A stretch of DNA of 47,510 nucleotides from Gammaproteobacteria bacterium (GTDB lineage Bacteria; Pseudomonadota; Gammaproteobacteria; PS1; Pseudothioglobaceae). Position numbers and translations under genes: made by a program. The notes beneath the pieces are model-generated. The model did no database searches. It was given only the letters and a program-made list of their open reading frames with translations, and was not told where the DNA came from. This document shows positions 25,221 to 34,083 of this stretch, piece after piece (positions within the stretch are counted from its first letter, which is position 1; every line of letters starts with the position of its first letter). Location of the stretch: NCBI GenBank assembly GCA_029941485.1, contig JAPYOZ010000002.1, positions 1 to 47,510 of the forward strand. Reading direction: 5' to 3'.

Positions 25221-25286
25221 ATGTTCCACGTATTAAATCGGGTGTTTCACGAAATATTAGACTATCATAAAATACCAATTATCTAA
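25221..25286 (+). CDS. Candidate 21-aa small ORF MFHVLNRVFHEILDYHKIPII
   Basis: Strong SD (TTTTGGAGGAAAACTTTTAATG) then 21 codons and TAA; in the intergenic gap upstream of comEC. Confidence 0.4.
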   Translation: MFHVLNRVFHEILDYHKIPII

Positions 25287-25319
25287 TCTTCTATGACTTA
25301 GAATTATGATCAATTTTAT

Positions 25320-27608
25320 ATGCTAATTTACGCCCTAAACTTCCTCCTTGGTATCGTGGTATTTTCACTCAAAAATACCGCACAAATATCCAGCTTAGAA
25401 TGGGGTTTGTTCTGGGTGTTAATTTTTGGGTTTTTAGCTCTTTTTAAGCGTTATAAACCCCTCTCACTCAACATTGCTATTTTTTTATTAGGTTTTGCAT
25501 GGATGGGCCTATTCTCAAGCCATATTATTAGTACCCAAGTCGCTAATACTTACCTCAATAAGCCACTCCTCATTCAAGGTAAAATTTCCCAACTACCCGA
25601 ACAAACACTCAAAAAAACCAAATTTATTTTTGATGCTCAAATGCCTTTTAAAGCACGCCTAAAATTATCTTGGTACGGGAACAATCACTCCAAACTAAAC
25701 ACTGGGGATACTTGGCAATTATTAGTCAAACTCAAGCGCAATAACGGGTATCAAAACTTAGGCGGATTCGATTATGAAAAATGGCTGTTTTACAAGCAAA
25801 TAGACGCTACTGGTTACGTCAAATCGTCTGAATCTAATCAACTGTTAGTGCAAAATCAAAGCCCATCGATTGACCAACTGCGTCAAGACATACGCAGTTT
25901 TCTTAGGCCGTCTTTAAAAGATCTAAGTTTTGGTGGGGTGATTAATGCATTGATTATTGGTGACCGATCTTTCATTACCGAGCACCATTGGAAATTATTT
26001 CAATCCACCAATACTACTCACCTAAGTGTTATCTCTGGGCTTCATATTGGACTTATATCTGGCTTAGTGTTCTTATTAGCTACTTTTATTTGGAGACAGT
26101 GCAACCTTTGCTCTGTGCGCATTCCAGCAAAAATAGTGGGTAGTTATTTTGGCATTATTTCTGCACTTGTGTACGCACTCATTGCTGGGTTTTCTATTCC
26201 CACTGGACGTGCTTTTATCATGGCCAGCGTTGTCTTTATTTCAATTATTTTAAGGCGTCATCATAACGTTTGGCAACTGTATGGTATCGCTTTATTATTA
26301 ACACTCGTTACTAATCCTGCTAGTGTCTTTAGTGTTGGATTCTGGCTGTCTTTCTACGTAGTAGCCATTATTATTTATGGTGCTGGACAACACCAAAATA
26401 AACCTTGGATTTACCGCCTAATTTACATTCAACTACTCATCACTCTAGCAACCATACCGCTGATTTCTTGGTTTTTTAACACCGGCTCTGTCTTCTCGCC
26501 CATTGCTAATTTAGTAGCCATTCCTGTGTTTAGTTTTGTCACCACACCACTGTCATTAATCGGTGCATTGTTTGCCATTAGTGATCTTACCTACCTTGCC
26601 GATCTTAGTTTTGAGATCAGTAATCTGTCTTTAATAGCATTGTCTTACCTATTGGATTTTTTGCAAAATTTTAGCTTTAATCAGTGGCATTACGCACAAA
26701 GTGCTAGTGTTGATTTGACTTTGTTCATTAGTGCCATCTTCATTGCTATTGTCCCAAAAGGGTTAAAACTAAGAAAAATATCTCTGCTGATGCTGATCTT
26801 AATACTGTTTGCACCCACACTTAAATTAAACGACAATTCAGCGCTCGTGACCGTGCTTGATGTGGGACAAGGACTCTCAACAGTGGTTCAAACCAAAAAC
26901 CATACCTTGTTGTTTGATACGGGCGCTGCTTACCCATCTGGATTTAATATGGGTGAAAGCGTTATTAACCCTTATCTTAAAACCAAACAAATTAAATCAT
27001 TGGATAAAATCATCATCTCTCATGGTGACAATGATCACATTGGTGGACTCAAGAGTGTTTTGAATGAATTTAATGCACAAGAAATACTCACTTCAGTGCC
27101 TTATAAAATAGCTCAACCAGCAACACAATGCAACTTTGGTCAAACGTGGCAATGGGACGGGGTGTTGTTTGAAATACTAAACCCTAGTAAAAACACTGAT
27201 TTTAAAGGCAATAATGCCTCATGCGTACTCAAGGTTTCCACTAAAAAACATTCTGTGTTACTCACCGGAGACATTGAGAAAAAAGCCGAAAAATATTTAA
27301 TTAAAAACCACAAAGACAAACTTTCATCCAATGTTCTACTCTCACCTCACCACGGCAGTAAAACCTCTTCCACAATGGATTTCATTCGCGCAGTATCACC
27401 AAAAACCGTTGTTATTTCTAGTGGTTTTAAAAATCGTTTCAACCATCCGGCTAAAATAGTAACCGAGCGATACAGGGCTAATAACTTGAACATTATTAAT
27501 ACTAATTGCGCCGGTCAAATAGACATCGAACTAAAAGATGAAGTTCTAATTTTACAATACAGAAAAAAACATCAACGCTTCTACATGCGCCAATGCACTC
27601 CACCTTAG
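25320..27608 (+). CDS. comEC: DNA internalisation-related competence protein ComEC/Rec2
   Basis: Competence domain TTHLSVISGLHIGLISGL, GFSIPTGRAFIMA; beta-lactamase-like domain DVGQGLSTVVQTKNHTLLFDTG, ISHGDNDHIGGL, LSPHHGSKTSS. Confidence 0.96.
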   Translation: MLIYALNFLLGIVVFSLKNTAQISSLEWGLFWVLIFGFLALFKRYKPLSLNIAIFLLGFAWMGLFSSHIISTQVANTYLNKPLLIQGKISQLPEQTLKKTKFIFDAQMPFKARLKLSWYGNNHSKLNTGDTWQLLVKLKRNNGYQNLGGFDYEKWLFYKQIDATGYVKSSESNQLLVQNQSPSIDQLRQDIRSFLRPSLKDLSFGGVINALIIGDRSFITEHHWKLFQSTNTTHLSVISGLHIGLISGLVFLLATFIWRQCNLCSVRIPAKIVGSYFGIISALVYALIAGFSIPTGRAFIMASVVFISIILRRHHNVWQLYGIALLLTLVTNPASVFSVGFWLSFYVVAIIIYGAGQHQNKPWIYRLIYIQLLITLATIPLISWFFNTGSVFSPIANLVAIPVFSFVTTPLSLIGALFAISDLTYLADLSFEISNLSLIALSYLLDFLQNFSFNQWHYAQSASVDLTLFISAIFIAIVPKGLKLRKISLLMLILILFAPTLKLNDNSALVTVLDVGQGLSTVVQTKNHTLLFDTGAAYPSGFNMGESVINPYLKTKQIKSLDKIIISHGDNDHIGGLKSVLNEFNAQEILTSVPYKIAQPATQCNFGQTWQWDGVLFEILNPSKNTDFKGNNASCVLKVSTKKHSVLLTGDIEKKAEKYLIKNHKDKLSSNVLLSPHHGSKTSSTMDFIRAVSPKTVVISSGFKNRFNHPAKIVTERYRANNLNIINTNCAGQIDIELKDEVLILQYRKKHQRFYMRQCTPP

Positions 27609-30600
27609 CAGGAGCGAATCTCACTCACTTGATTACCTAGCAAGTCATTCAATGCTTCGCTTAATTGTCGCTTGGGTGAAACAAAATAACTTTGTGGGAG
27701 TGACAATTGCCCTTCAAGATTGTCGTATTGGTACAAAAATTTGACCGGACATTCTCCACGATGTTCGTGCAACACATCAGACAGCTGACTAAACAACTCT
27801 TGATGTTTAGCGTTGAGTGTAACTTCAATGCTTCTAAAATAACTATCAAAACTATCAATATTGTCAACAATCACTTGATATTCATCGCCAAATTTTTTAT
27901 TCTTTTTGATCTTACCAGACACCACTACAATCTCATTAACAATGAGTTTGTCACTAAGTGGGCTTAGTGCTCTAGGGAAGATAACAGCACTGATTTTTTT
28001 TGAACCGTCTTCAATCACAATATTGGCCATTTGATCGCCATTATGAGTTGTGATATAGCGCAACTCTGAAATCAAAGCCAGCACTCGGACTTCTTTATTA
28101 TTCCTAAATACAATGTCTTTAGGTAAGACTGCATCAATGCGTTTTAAATCGTCTTTATACTCATCGGTAGGGTGGTCGTAAAAATAATAACCCATCACAC
28201 TTTTTTCAAACTTTAGTCTTTCTTTGAATGAAAAACTTGGGCAAGGTGTGTAACTAGGTTCGTATTCATTGTACTCTCCAGCATTAGAAAACAAACCGCT
28301 TTGTCCATTAGAAATGTCGTTTTGTTTTTGTTCTGCTTGCTTAACTGCTTTTGGATAAGTTTTAAACAAACTCGCCCTATCAATGCCAAACACATCAAAG
28401 GCGCCGCTATAAATCAAAGCTTCAATGGTACGCTTGTTCAAAGATTTTTTTTCGAGACGCATGCAAAAATCAAATAAATCTTTGTATTCGCCACTTGATT
28501 CACGCTCTGCCACCAAGGTTCGTACTAAAGCCTCACCCACTCCTTTGATAGCACCTAAACCATAAATAATGGTTTTATTGTCTCGAATACTAAACTCATA
28601 ATCCGACTCACAAACATTGGGTCCATTAACAACCAAACCCATATTTTGTACTTCATTAATAGTAAAGGCAATCTTGTCGGTATCGTCCATCTTATCTGAT
28701 AATACCGATGCCATAAATGCTGCTGGATAATGCGCTTTAAGCCATACTGTTTGGTAGGACACATAGGCGTAAGCCACCGAATGTGATTTATTAAAACCAT
28801 AACCTGCAAACTTATCAATGTAATCAAAAACCTCATTGGCTTTCTTGTTTGCTATGTTTTTTTTCTTAGCACCTTTTACAAAAACTGAACGTTGCATCGC
28901 CATTTCATCGGCTTTTTTCTTACCCATGGCACGTCGGAGTAAATCCGCCCCGCCTAGAGAATAACCAGCCATGACCTGTGCCGATTTCATCACTTGTTCT
29001 TGATAAACAAATACGCCGTTGGTTGGTTTTAAAATTTCCTCTAGTAAAGGATGTGGGTATTCTACGTCTCTTCTGCCGTGTTTAACATCAATGTAATCAT
29101 TAATGTAATCCATCGCTCCTGGACGGTACAAGGCAAGCATATCAACAATGTCATCAAAAGAATTGGCTTTAAGTTTTTTCAAATAACCACGCATGCCTTC
29201 TGATTCCAGCTGGAATATTCCTGTGGTGTCACCACGCCGTAAGAGTTTATACACGGCTTTATCATCCAAAGGCAAAGTGTTAACATCAATCAACTCATCA
29301 CTCAAACCTTTAGCGTGAATCATTTTGACGGTTTTATCAATCACCGTTAGATTGGACAAACCTAAAAAGTCAAACTTCACCAATCCTAGCGCTTCCACGT
29401 CTTTCATGTCAAATTGAGAAACCACGCCATCGGACTCTCCAGGGCCTTTGTAAATCGGGCAAAAATCACTGATCTTACTTGGTGCAATCAACACACCACC
29501 AGCGTGAGTACCAACATTACGTACCAAGCCTTCTAACTCCAACGACAAATCCATCAGTGCCGTAACACTCTCTTCCGAATCGTATCTTTGCTTTAACTCC
29601 TCGGAATACCATTTGTCTTTATTTTCTTGTGAATCGTTTTTATTAAAAACACCCAAAGCCCTTGAGAGGTTTATTTTTAAATCATTAGGAATTGACTTAG
29701 ATATCCTATCGCTAAACCCATAAGGATGTCCTAAAACACGACCTACATCACGCACAACACCTTTTGCCGCCATCTTGCCATAAGTAATGATTTGCGATAC
29801 TTTTTCAGCGCCGTATTTTTGAGACACGTAAGCAATCACTTCATCGCGACGATCTGTGCAAAAATCAATGTCAAAGTCTGGCATTGATACACGCTCAGGA
29901 TTTAAAAAACGTTCAAATAACAGCTCATGCCTTATCGGATCAACATTGGTAATACCCAGTGCATAAGCGACCAAGGAGCCAGCACCAGAACCACGCCCAG
30001 GTCCAACCGGAATATCATTGTCTCTAGACCATTTTATAAAATCTGCAACGATTAAAAAATAACCCGGAAAATCCATTTGAATAATCACACCAAGCTCATA
30101 CTCTAGTCGCGTGTCATAAACTTTTCGATCAACTTGTATTTTTTCCAAACGCTTATCCAGACCAACTTTGGACTCTTTTGCAAAAAACTGCGCAGTGCTC
30201 AACTCTTTAGGCACAGGAAAGTTTGGCAAATAATTCTTTTTATACAGTTCGAAATGCAAATTACAACGTTTGGCAATCTCAACACTATTGGTTAACAACT
30301 CTGGCAAATCAGAAAATAATTCGACCATTTCATCAATCGACTTTAAATACTGTTGTGCACTGTAATGCTTATCACGACGGGCATCGTCCAAAAGCTCCCC
30401 TTGTGAAATACAAATTCTAGCCTCGTGTGCCTGATAATCTGATTCCACTAAAAACTCAACGTCATTAGTGGCAACCAAAGGAATCCCTAATTCAAGTCCT
30501 AATTCAAGACAGAGATGCAAATGTTTTTCATCGTTAACGCGTCCTGTTCTTTGCACGGCAAGGTAAAAACGATCGGTGAAAATTGACGACCAAAACCTCG

Positions 30601-31054
30601 TTTTTTCTTGAGCCTCAAGCACTTGATTTGCTAGCAGATAATGAGCGATGTCACTGCGTATAGGTGGGGCAATCATAAGCAAACCTTGATGATGATTAAC
30701 CAATTGTTCGGCACTAATACTCACCCCTTTAATGCTTTGTCCTTGCAGGTAAGACAATGAAATTAATTCTGAAAGGTTTAAATAACCTTGCCGATCTTGA
30801 CACAGCAACAATACTGAATAATTTTGAGTATCGTCCCTAATGGTTAGCTCAGCACCAAAAATAGGTTTAATGCCGTTAGAAGTGGCTTTTTGATAGAACT
30901 TAACCGACGCAAAAAGATTGCCCACGTCCGTTAGTGCAACGGCTCTCATGCTTAACTTTTTTACCTGTTCAATGAGTTTTGGTATGCGTATTAAGCTGTT
31001 CTTAACAGAATATTCACTGTGACAATGAAGATGAACAAATTCAGTATTGGGCAT
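27605..31054 (-). CDS. dnaE: DNA polymerase III subunit alpha
   Basis: PHP N-terminus FVHLHCHSEYSV, VGPGRGSGAGSLVAYALGITNVDPI, PDFDIDFCTDRRDEVI, NKSHSVAYAYVSYQTVWLKAHYPAAFMA. Confidence 0.98.
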   Translation of the reverse strand: MPNTEFVHLHCHSEYSVKNSLIRIPKLIEQVKKLSMRAVALTDVGNLFASVKFYQKATSNGIKPIFGAELTIRDDTQNYSVLLLCQDRQGYLNLSELISLSYLQGQSIKGVSISAEQLVNHHQGLLMIAPPIRSDIAHYLLANQVLEAQEKTRFWSSIFTDRFYLAVQRTGRVNDEKHLHLCLELGLELGIPLVATNDVEFLVESDYQAHEARICISQGELLDDARRDKHYSAQQYLKSIDEMVELFSDLPELLTNSVEIAKRCNLHFELYKKNYLPNFPVPKELSTAQFFAKESKVGLDKRLEKIQVDRKVYDTRLEYELGVIIQMDFPGYFLIVADFIKWSRDNDIPVGPGRGSGAGSLVAYALGITNVDPIRHELLFERFLNPERVSMPDFDIDFCTDRRDEVIAYVSQKYGAEKVSQIITYGKMAAKGVVRDVGRVLGHPYGFSDRISKSIPNDLKINLSRALGVFNKNDSQENKDKWYSEELKQRYDSEESVTALMDLSLELEGLVRNVGTHAGGVLIAPSKISDFCPIYKGPGESDGVVSQFDMKDVEALGLVKFDFLGLSNLTVIDKTVKMIHAKGLSDELIDVNTLPLDDKAVYKLLRRGDTTGIFQLESEGMRGYLKKLKANSFDDIVDMLALYRPGAMDYINDYIDVKHGRRDVEYPHPLLEEILKPTNGVFVYQEQVMKSAQVMAGYSLGGADLLRRAMGKKKADEMAMQRSVFVKGAKKKNIANKKANEVFDYIDKFAGYGFNKSHSVAYAYVSYQTVWLKAHYPAAFMASVLSDKMDDTDKIAFTINEVQNMGLVVNGPNVCESDYEFSIRDNKTIIYGLGAIKGVGEALVRTLVAERESSGEYKDLFDFCMRLEKKSLNKRTIEALIYSGAFDVFGIDRASLFKTYPKAVKQAEQKQNDISNGQSGLFSNAGEYNEYEPSYTPCPSFSFKERLKFEKSVMGYYFYDHPTDEYKDDLKRIDAVLPKDIVFRNNKEVRVLALISELRYITTHNGDQMANIVIEDGSKKISAVIFPRALSPLSDKLIVNEIVVVSGKIKKNKKFGDEYQVIVDNIDSFDSYFRSIEVTLNAKHQELFSQLSDVLHEHRGECPVKFLYQYDNLEGQLSLPQSYFVSPKRQLSEALNDLLGNQVSEIRSC

Positions 31055-31355
31055 TAAATAGTTTTTAAAAATGAAAAATTACTAAAAATATAAGAAAACT
31101 TTCTTTGTATTTTACAACTAAAAAATTTAAATTACACGCTCAACTTCTGCAATTAAATCCTTGTTAAATAAAACTCACAGAAAATCTCTCGCAGAAAAAT
31201 TTAGCAAATAATGCAAATCAGATTTTTTCAAGCAATAAATCTTACTAAAAATACGTTTTTAACTGATAAAAATGGTTGTTTTTGCTGTTGTTTATGAGTC
31301 ATTTAGAAATAATCGAAATTGCTAAATAAATAACCATTAATTGATTGTTTTGATT

Positions 31356-31562
31356 TTATTTATCCTTGTTTGCACACGCTTTAAGGAAATTATTCCAACC
31401 TTCCCATTGATCTTCATAAGCTTTCTGGGGGTTCGATGGCAAATCAACGTGAATGTCTTTGTATGAAATTTGATAATCCAATTTAGTAGCCACTGGAAGT
31501 ACGTAGCCCTTAATTAGCTCTACTGCCTGGCCATACTTAATGTAGGTTTTTTTATCTCTCAT
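31356..31562 (-). CDS. Small hypothetical protein (68 aa) with a PHINT-repeat-like motif
   Basis: LPSNPQKAYEDQWEGWNNFLKAC resembles the Y-x3-W-x-GW-xx-(W/F)L phage-integrase repeat unit motif. Confidence 0.5.
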   Translation of the reverse strand: MRDKKTYIKYGQAVELIKGYVLPVATKLDYQISYKDIHVDLPSNPQKAYEDQWEGWNNFLKACANKDK

Positions 31563-31592
31563 TAATTTTATCTATTTTTTTATTTTGCCATT

Positions 31593-31620
31593 AAAAAAAT
31601 GCCTCAATTAAGAGGCATTT
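31593..31620 (-). terminator. Rho-independent terminator of the sox operon
   Basis: Perfect stem AAATGCCTC / GAGGCATTT with 6-nt loop; T-run follows in minus-strand direction. Confidence 0.85.
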
Positions 31621-31641
31621 AAATTAACTTTAGATTTTACT

Positions 31642-31968
31642 TTAGAACAAAGGACCAGCAGAGCCAGCAACGGCAGCTTGCGCTAAAGCATTTTCTGCTT
31701 GCGTATGAGCTTTTTTGACCAATGCAGTTGCTGCATCAACCTTTCCAGATTTATGCAACTTTTTAGCTTCTTTGATCATCGCACCGGTATCACGCCAAGC
31801 CATGCTAGCAGCCAAAGCCGAAGCGTAGTCGGCCTCTGCTGCGCTAAGCGTTGCAGCAAATGCATCACCTGATGAGCCGCTGTTCCAATTATAGGAACTT
31901 GGTAGAAAATCAAATGCTTGAGTTGACAAAGCAAATACCGTTAAAATTGTTAGTAATATTTTTTTCAT
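31642..31968 (-). CDS. Small exported SoxK-like (SoxXA-binding protein-like) protein
   Basis: Signal peptide; AWRDTGAMIKEAKKLHKSGKVDAATALVKKAHTQAENALAQA pattern; directly downstream of soxA in the sox cluster. Confidence 0.7.
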   Translation of the reverse strand: MKKILLTILTVFALSTQAFDFLPSSYNWNSGSSGDAFAATLSAAEADYASALAASMAWRDTGAMIKEAKKLHKSGKVDAATALVKKAHTQAENALAQAAVAGSAGPLF

Positions 31969-31977
31969 TATATTCTC

Positions 31978-32799
31978 CTATTTTCTGTAACGATCAGCAC
32001 TGATTTCAATGCCGTTGCTCATCGCTTGATGGAAGAGCTCCATATCACGATACTCTGAACTCTGCGCCATCAATGGCTTAGCACGCATGTTCTTATAACA
32101 ACCACCGTAACGACGGTGTAATGTTCCAATACCGCCCCACTTCGCACGATACATTGGTACGTGTGACGTGTGACCTAGTGCTGGTGATAAGATATCCGCA
32201 CGCGCTTTTTTGCCTGAGTTGTATACGTGACAATCTGCACATGACATGTTGAACTGGCCACGCTTAGCGTAAAAAGTAGCCTTACCTCTTTCATAAGCTG
32301 CTTTTGCACCATCCGATTCAACTTTTACGTTGATCTTCTCGCCAGCTGCTTGATCCGAAATCCAAGAACTGATTCTGGCAATCTTGCCTTTCATCGTACC
32401 CATCTTCTTGCCAGTTTGCTCGGTGTAACATTTACGGATTGTGCCTTCTAGTGTTACCACTGTACCAGCTGCATCATCATAGTATGGATGAGCCAAACGT
32501 GCTGCCGCTGGATCTTTCAACGCCGCACATTTACCTAAACCAAACTTTTCAAACTCCTCTCCACCTCTTTCAACGGCTTCCTCATACGGCGGGATACCAT
32601 CCAAGATTTCTTCGAATTGCTCTCTTGAACCTTCGTCCAGTGCATACACACCAATGGTGTAGTCTGCAAAATCAACGCTTGGATTTTGTTTTTTAAAGTG
32701 GCTTTGAAAGGCCTTAATATCAGCGCCTACATCCGTACCAGCGGATGCAGTGCCAATCACCAAGCCTAAACCAACCACTACTGTTAGTAGTTTTTTCAT
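31978..32799 (-). CDS. soxA: Sulfur oxidation c-type cytochrome SoxA (single CxxCH)
   Basis: CADCH heme site, RRYGGCYKNMRAKPL active-site cysteine region, signal peptide. Confidence 0.95.
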   Translation of the reverse strand: MKKLLTVVVGLGLVIGTASAGTDVGADIKAFQSHFKKQNPSVDFADYTIGVYALDEGSREQFEEILDGIPPYEEAVERGGEEFEKFGLGKCAALKDPAAARLAHPYYDDAAGTVVTLEGTIRKCYTEQTGKKMGTMKGKIARISSWISDQAAGEKINVKVESDGAKAAYERGKATFYAKRGQFNMSCADCHVYNSGKKARADILSPALGHTSHVPMYRAKWGGIGTLHRRYGGCYKNMRAKPLMAQSSEYRDMELFHQAMSNGIEISADRYRK

Positions 32800-32822
32800 T
32801 AATCTCTCCTCAATAATATCGG

Positions 32823-33125
32823 TTATTTAGATTTTGCAGTTGCAGAACCTGTTTTACCCTTGCTATCTTTGTACTTAAGCTCGATTGTGTCGCCTTTAGC
32901 GCCAGCAACGTTAAACTTAAAGTATGGGTCTTTAGAAATAGAACTACCAATATCAGCATCAACCACTTTATTGCCATTGTGTGATACAACCATGTGCACA
33001 ATGTGATTGGCAGGTACTAATTTACCTTTCTTCTTACGAAGACCAGTTTCCATTGGATGCTTGATTAAACATTTAATACCGATAACACCTTTTCTAGCTT
33101 TAGGCTTTAATTTAATTTTTCCCAT
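32823..33125 (-). CDS. soxZ: Thiosulfate oxidation carrier complex protein SoxZ
   Basis: IKCLIKHPMETGLRKKKGKLVPANHI, ISKDPYFKF. Confidence 0.96.
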   Translation of the reverse strand: MGKIKLKPKARKGVIGIKCLIKHPMETGLRKKKGKLVPANHIVHMVVSHNGNKVVDADIGSSISKDPYFKFNVAGAKGDTIELKYKDSKGKTGSATAKSK

Positions 33126-33158
33126 TTTTATTCTCCTTTATATAATCTAATTAGTTAA

Positions 33159-33602
33159 TTAACCGCCACAGCCGCCAATCGTTACTTTCACTTCTTGTGA
33201 TACTTTAGTTGTTGCACCGCCTGCAGTAACCAATGCGTCTACCGGAGAAGTTTTACCCATCTTAATACGAGTAGAAACGTAACCTTGTGCGCCAGATAAA
33301 TTAAATGAAGCTGCTAATGGTGTGCCGTTATTGACAACATAGAAAGAAATGTTAGTCACGCCGTCCATTTTAGAAGCGTCTACTGTCATTGGTACAACTG
33401 CACCGTTTTCAGCGATCTTAGGGGCTTTAAACTTAAATGAACCTTTACCAGCGCCTGCTGATGAAGCACCTGCTGCATCTGATTTAGCTTTAAAAGCTGC
33501 TGAGTTAGCAAAAACCATGCTTGGTGTTAGTAAGCCTGCGCCTACTGCCGTTGCAACTGCAGAACCTGCCATTGCGCTTTTTAGAAATAATCTTCTTTTC
33601 AT
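33159..33602 (-). CDS. soxY: Thiosulfate oxidation carrier protein SoxY; start corrected from 33680
   Basis: Tat signal MKRRLFLKSAMAGSA and C-terminal KVTIGGCGG swinging-arm cysteine. Confidence 0.97.
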   Translation of the reverse strand: MKRRLFLKSAMAGSAVATAVGAGLLTPSMVFANSAAFKAKSDAAGASSAGAGKGSFKFKAPKIAENGAVVPMTVDASKMDGVTNISFYVVNNGTPLAASFNLSGAQGYVSTRIKMGKTSPVDALVTAGGATTKVSQEVKVTIGGCGG

Positions 33603-33612
33603 CTTGCTCTCC

Positions 33613-33960
33613 TTATTTTGTGTAAATGAAATCTGTAATTTGATCAATTTGCTTCTCAGTAAGTGCTTGGTGTTTACCAAACGGAGGCATAATTGTATTT
33701 GGGTTTTTCACCGTTGCATCCCAAATTTGCGCTCTTAGAGTTGCTTTATCTGGAAATCTTGCCTTCATGGCAAGTAATGGTGGACCGATATTTCCTGGCA
33801 AGTTACCGCCTGGAATCATGTGACATGCTAAGCAGTTACCTAGCTTACGGCCGAAAGTAACCTCTTCGCCCGTCATCTCTTTAGCGCCTGCTTCCATTGG
33901 TAACATAAACAACGTCGCCAGTGTTACAACTGCTGAGATAGAAGAAATGGTTTTCTTCAT
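33613..33960 (-). CDS. soxX: Sulfur oxidation c-type cytochrome SoxX
   Basis: RKLGNCLACHMIPGGNLPGNIGPPL, NTIMPPFGKHQALTEKQIDQITDFIYT. Confidence 0.95.
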   Translation of the reverse strand: MKKTISSISAVVTLATLFMLPMEAGAKEMTGEEVTFGRKLGNCLACHMIPGGNLPGNIGPPLLAMKARFPDKATLRAQIWDATVKNPNTIMPPFGKHQALTEKQIDQITDFIYTK

Positions 33961-34025
33961 ACTTCTCTCCTCTTTAATATTTAAAAAATAAACTCCCTAT
34001 AAGATTTAGAACCTTACTGGGTTAT

Positions 34026-34053
34026 ATCATAACCATTTTAAAAGTATTTGCAA
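34026..34053 (-). promoter_or_regulatory. Sigma70-type promoter upstream of soxX
   Basis: Minus strand TTGCAA (34053-34048), 16-bp spacer, TATGAT (34031-34026). Confidence 0.5.
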
Positions 34054-34083
34054 CACTTTTATGAAGTATTAATATAGATTGAC

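Noticed and set aside
25221-25286. Resemblance of the 21-aa ORF to PqqA (ExxxY in HEILDY)
   Set aside because: PqqA has Glu-X3-Tyr and similar length, but no pqqB-F genes are nearby and the rest of the peptide does not match.
27605-31054. Degenerate PHP metal site in DnaE (ALTDVGN) as a novelty
   Set aside because: Loss of PHP catalytic residues is common in gammaproteobacterial DnaE, including E. coli.
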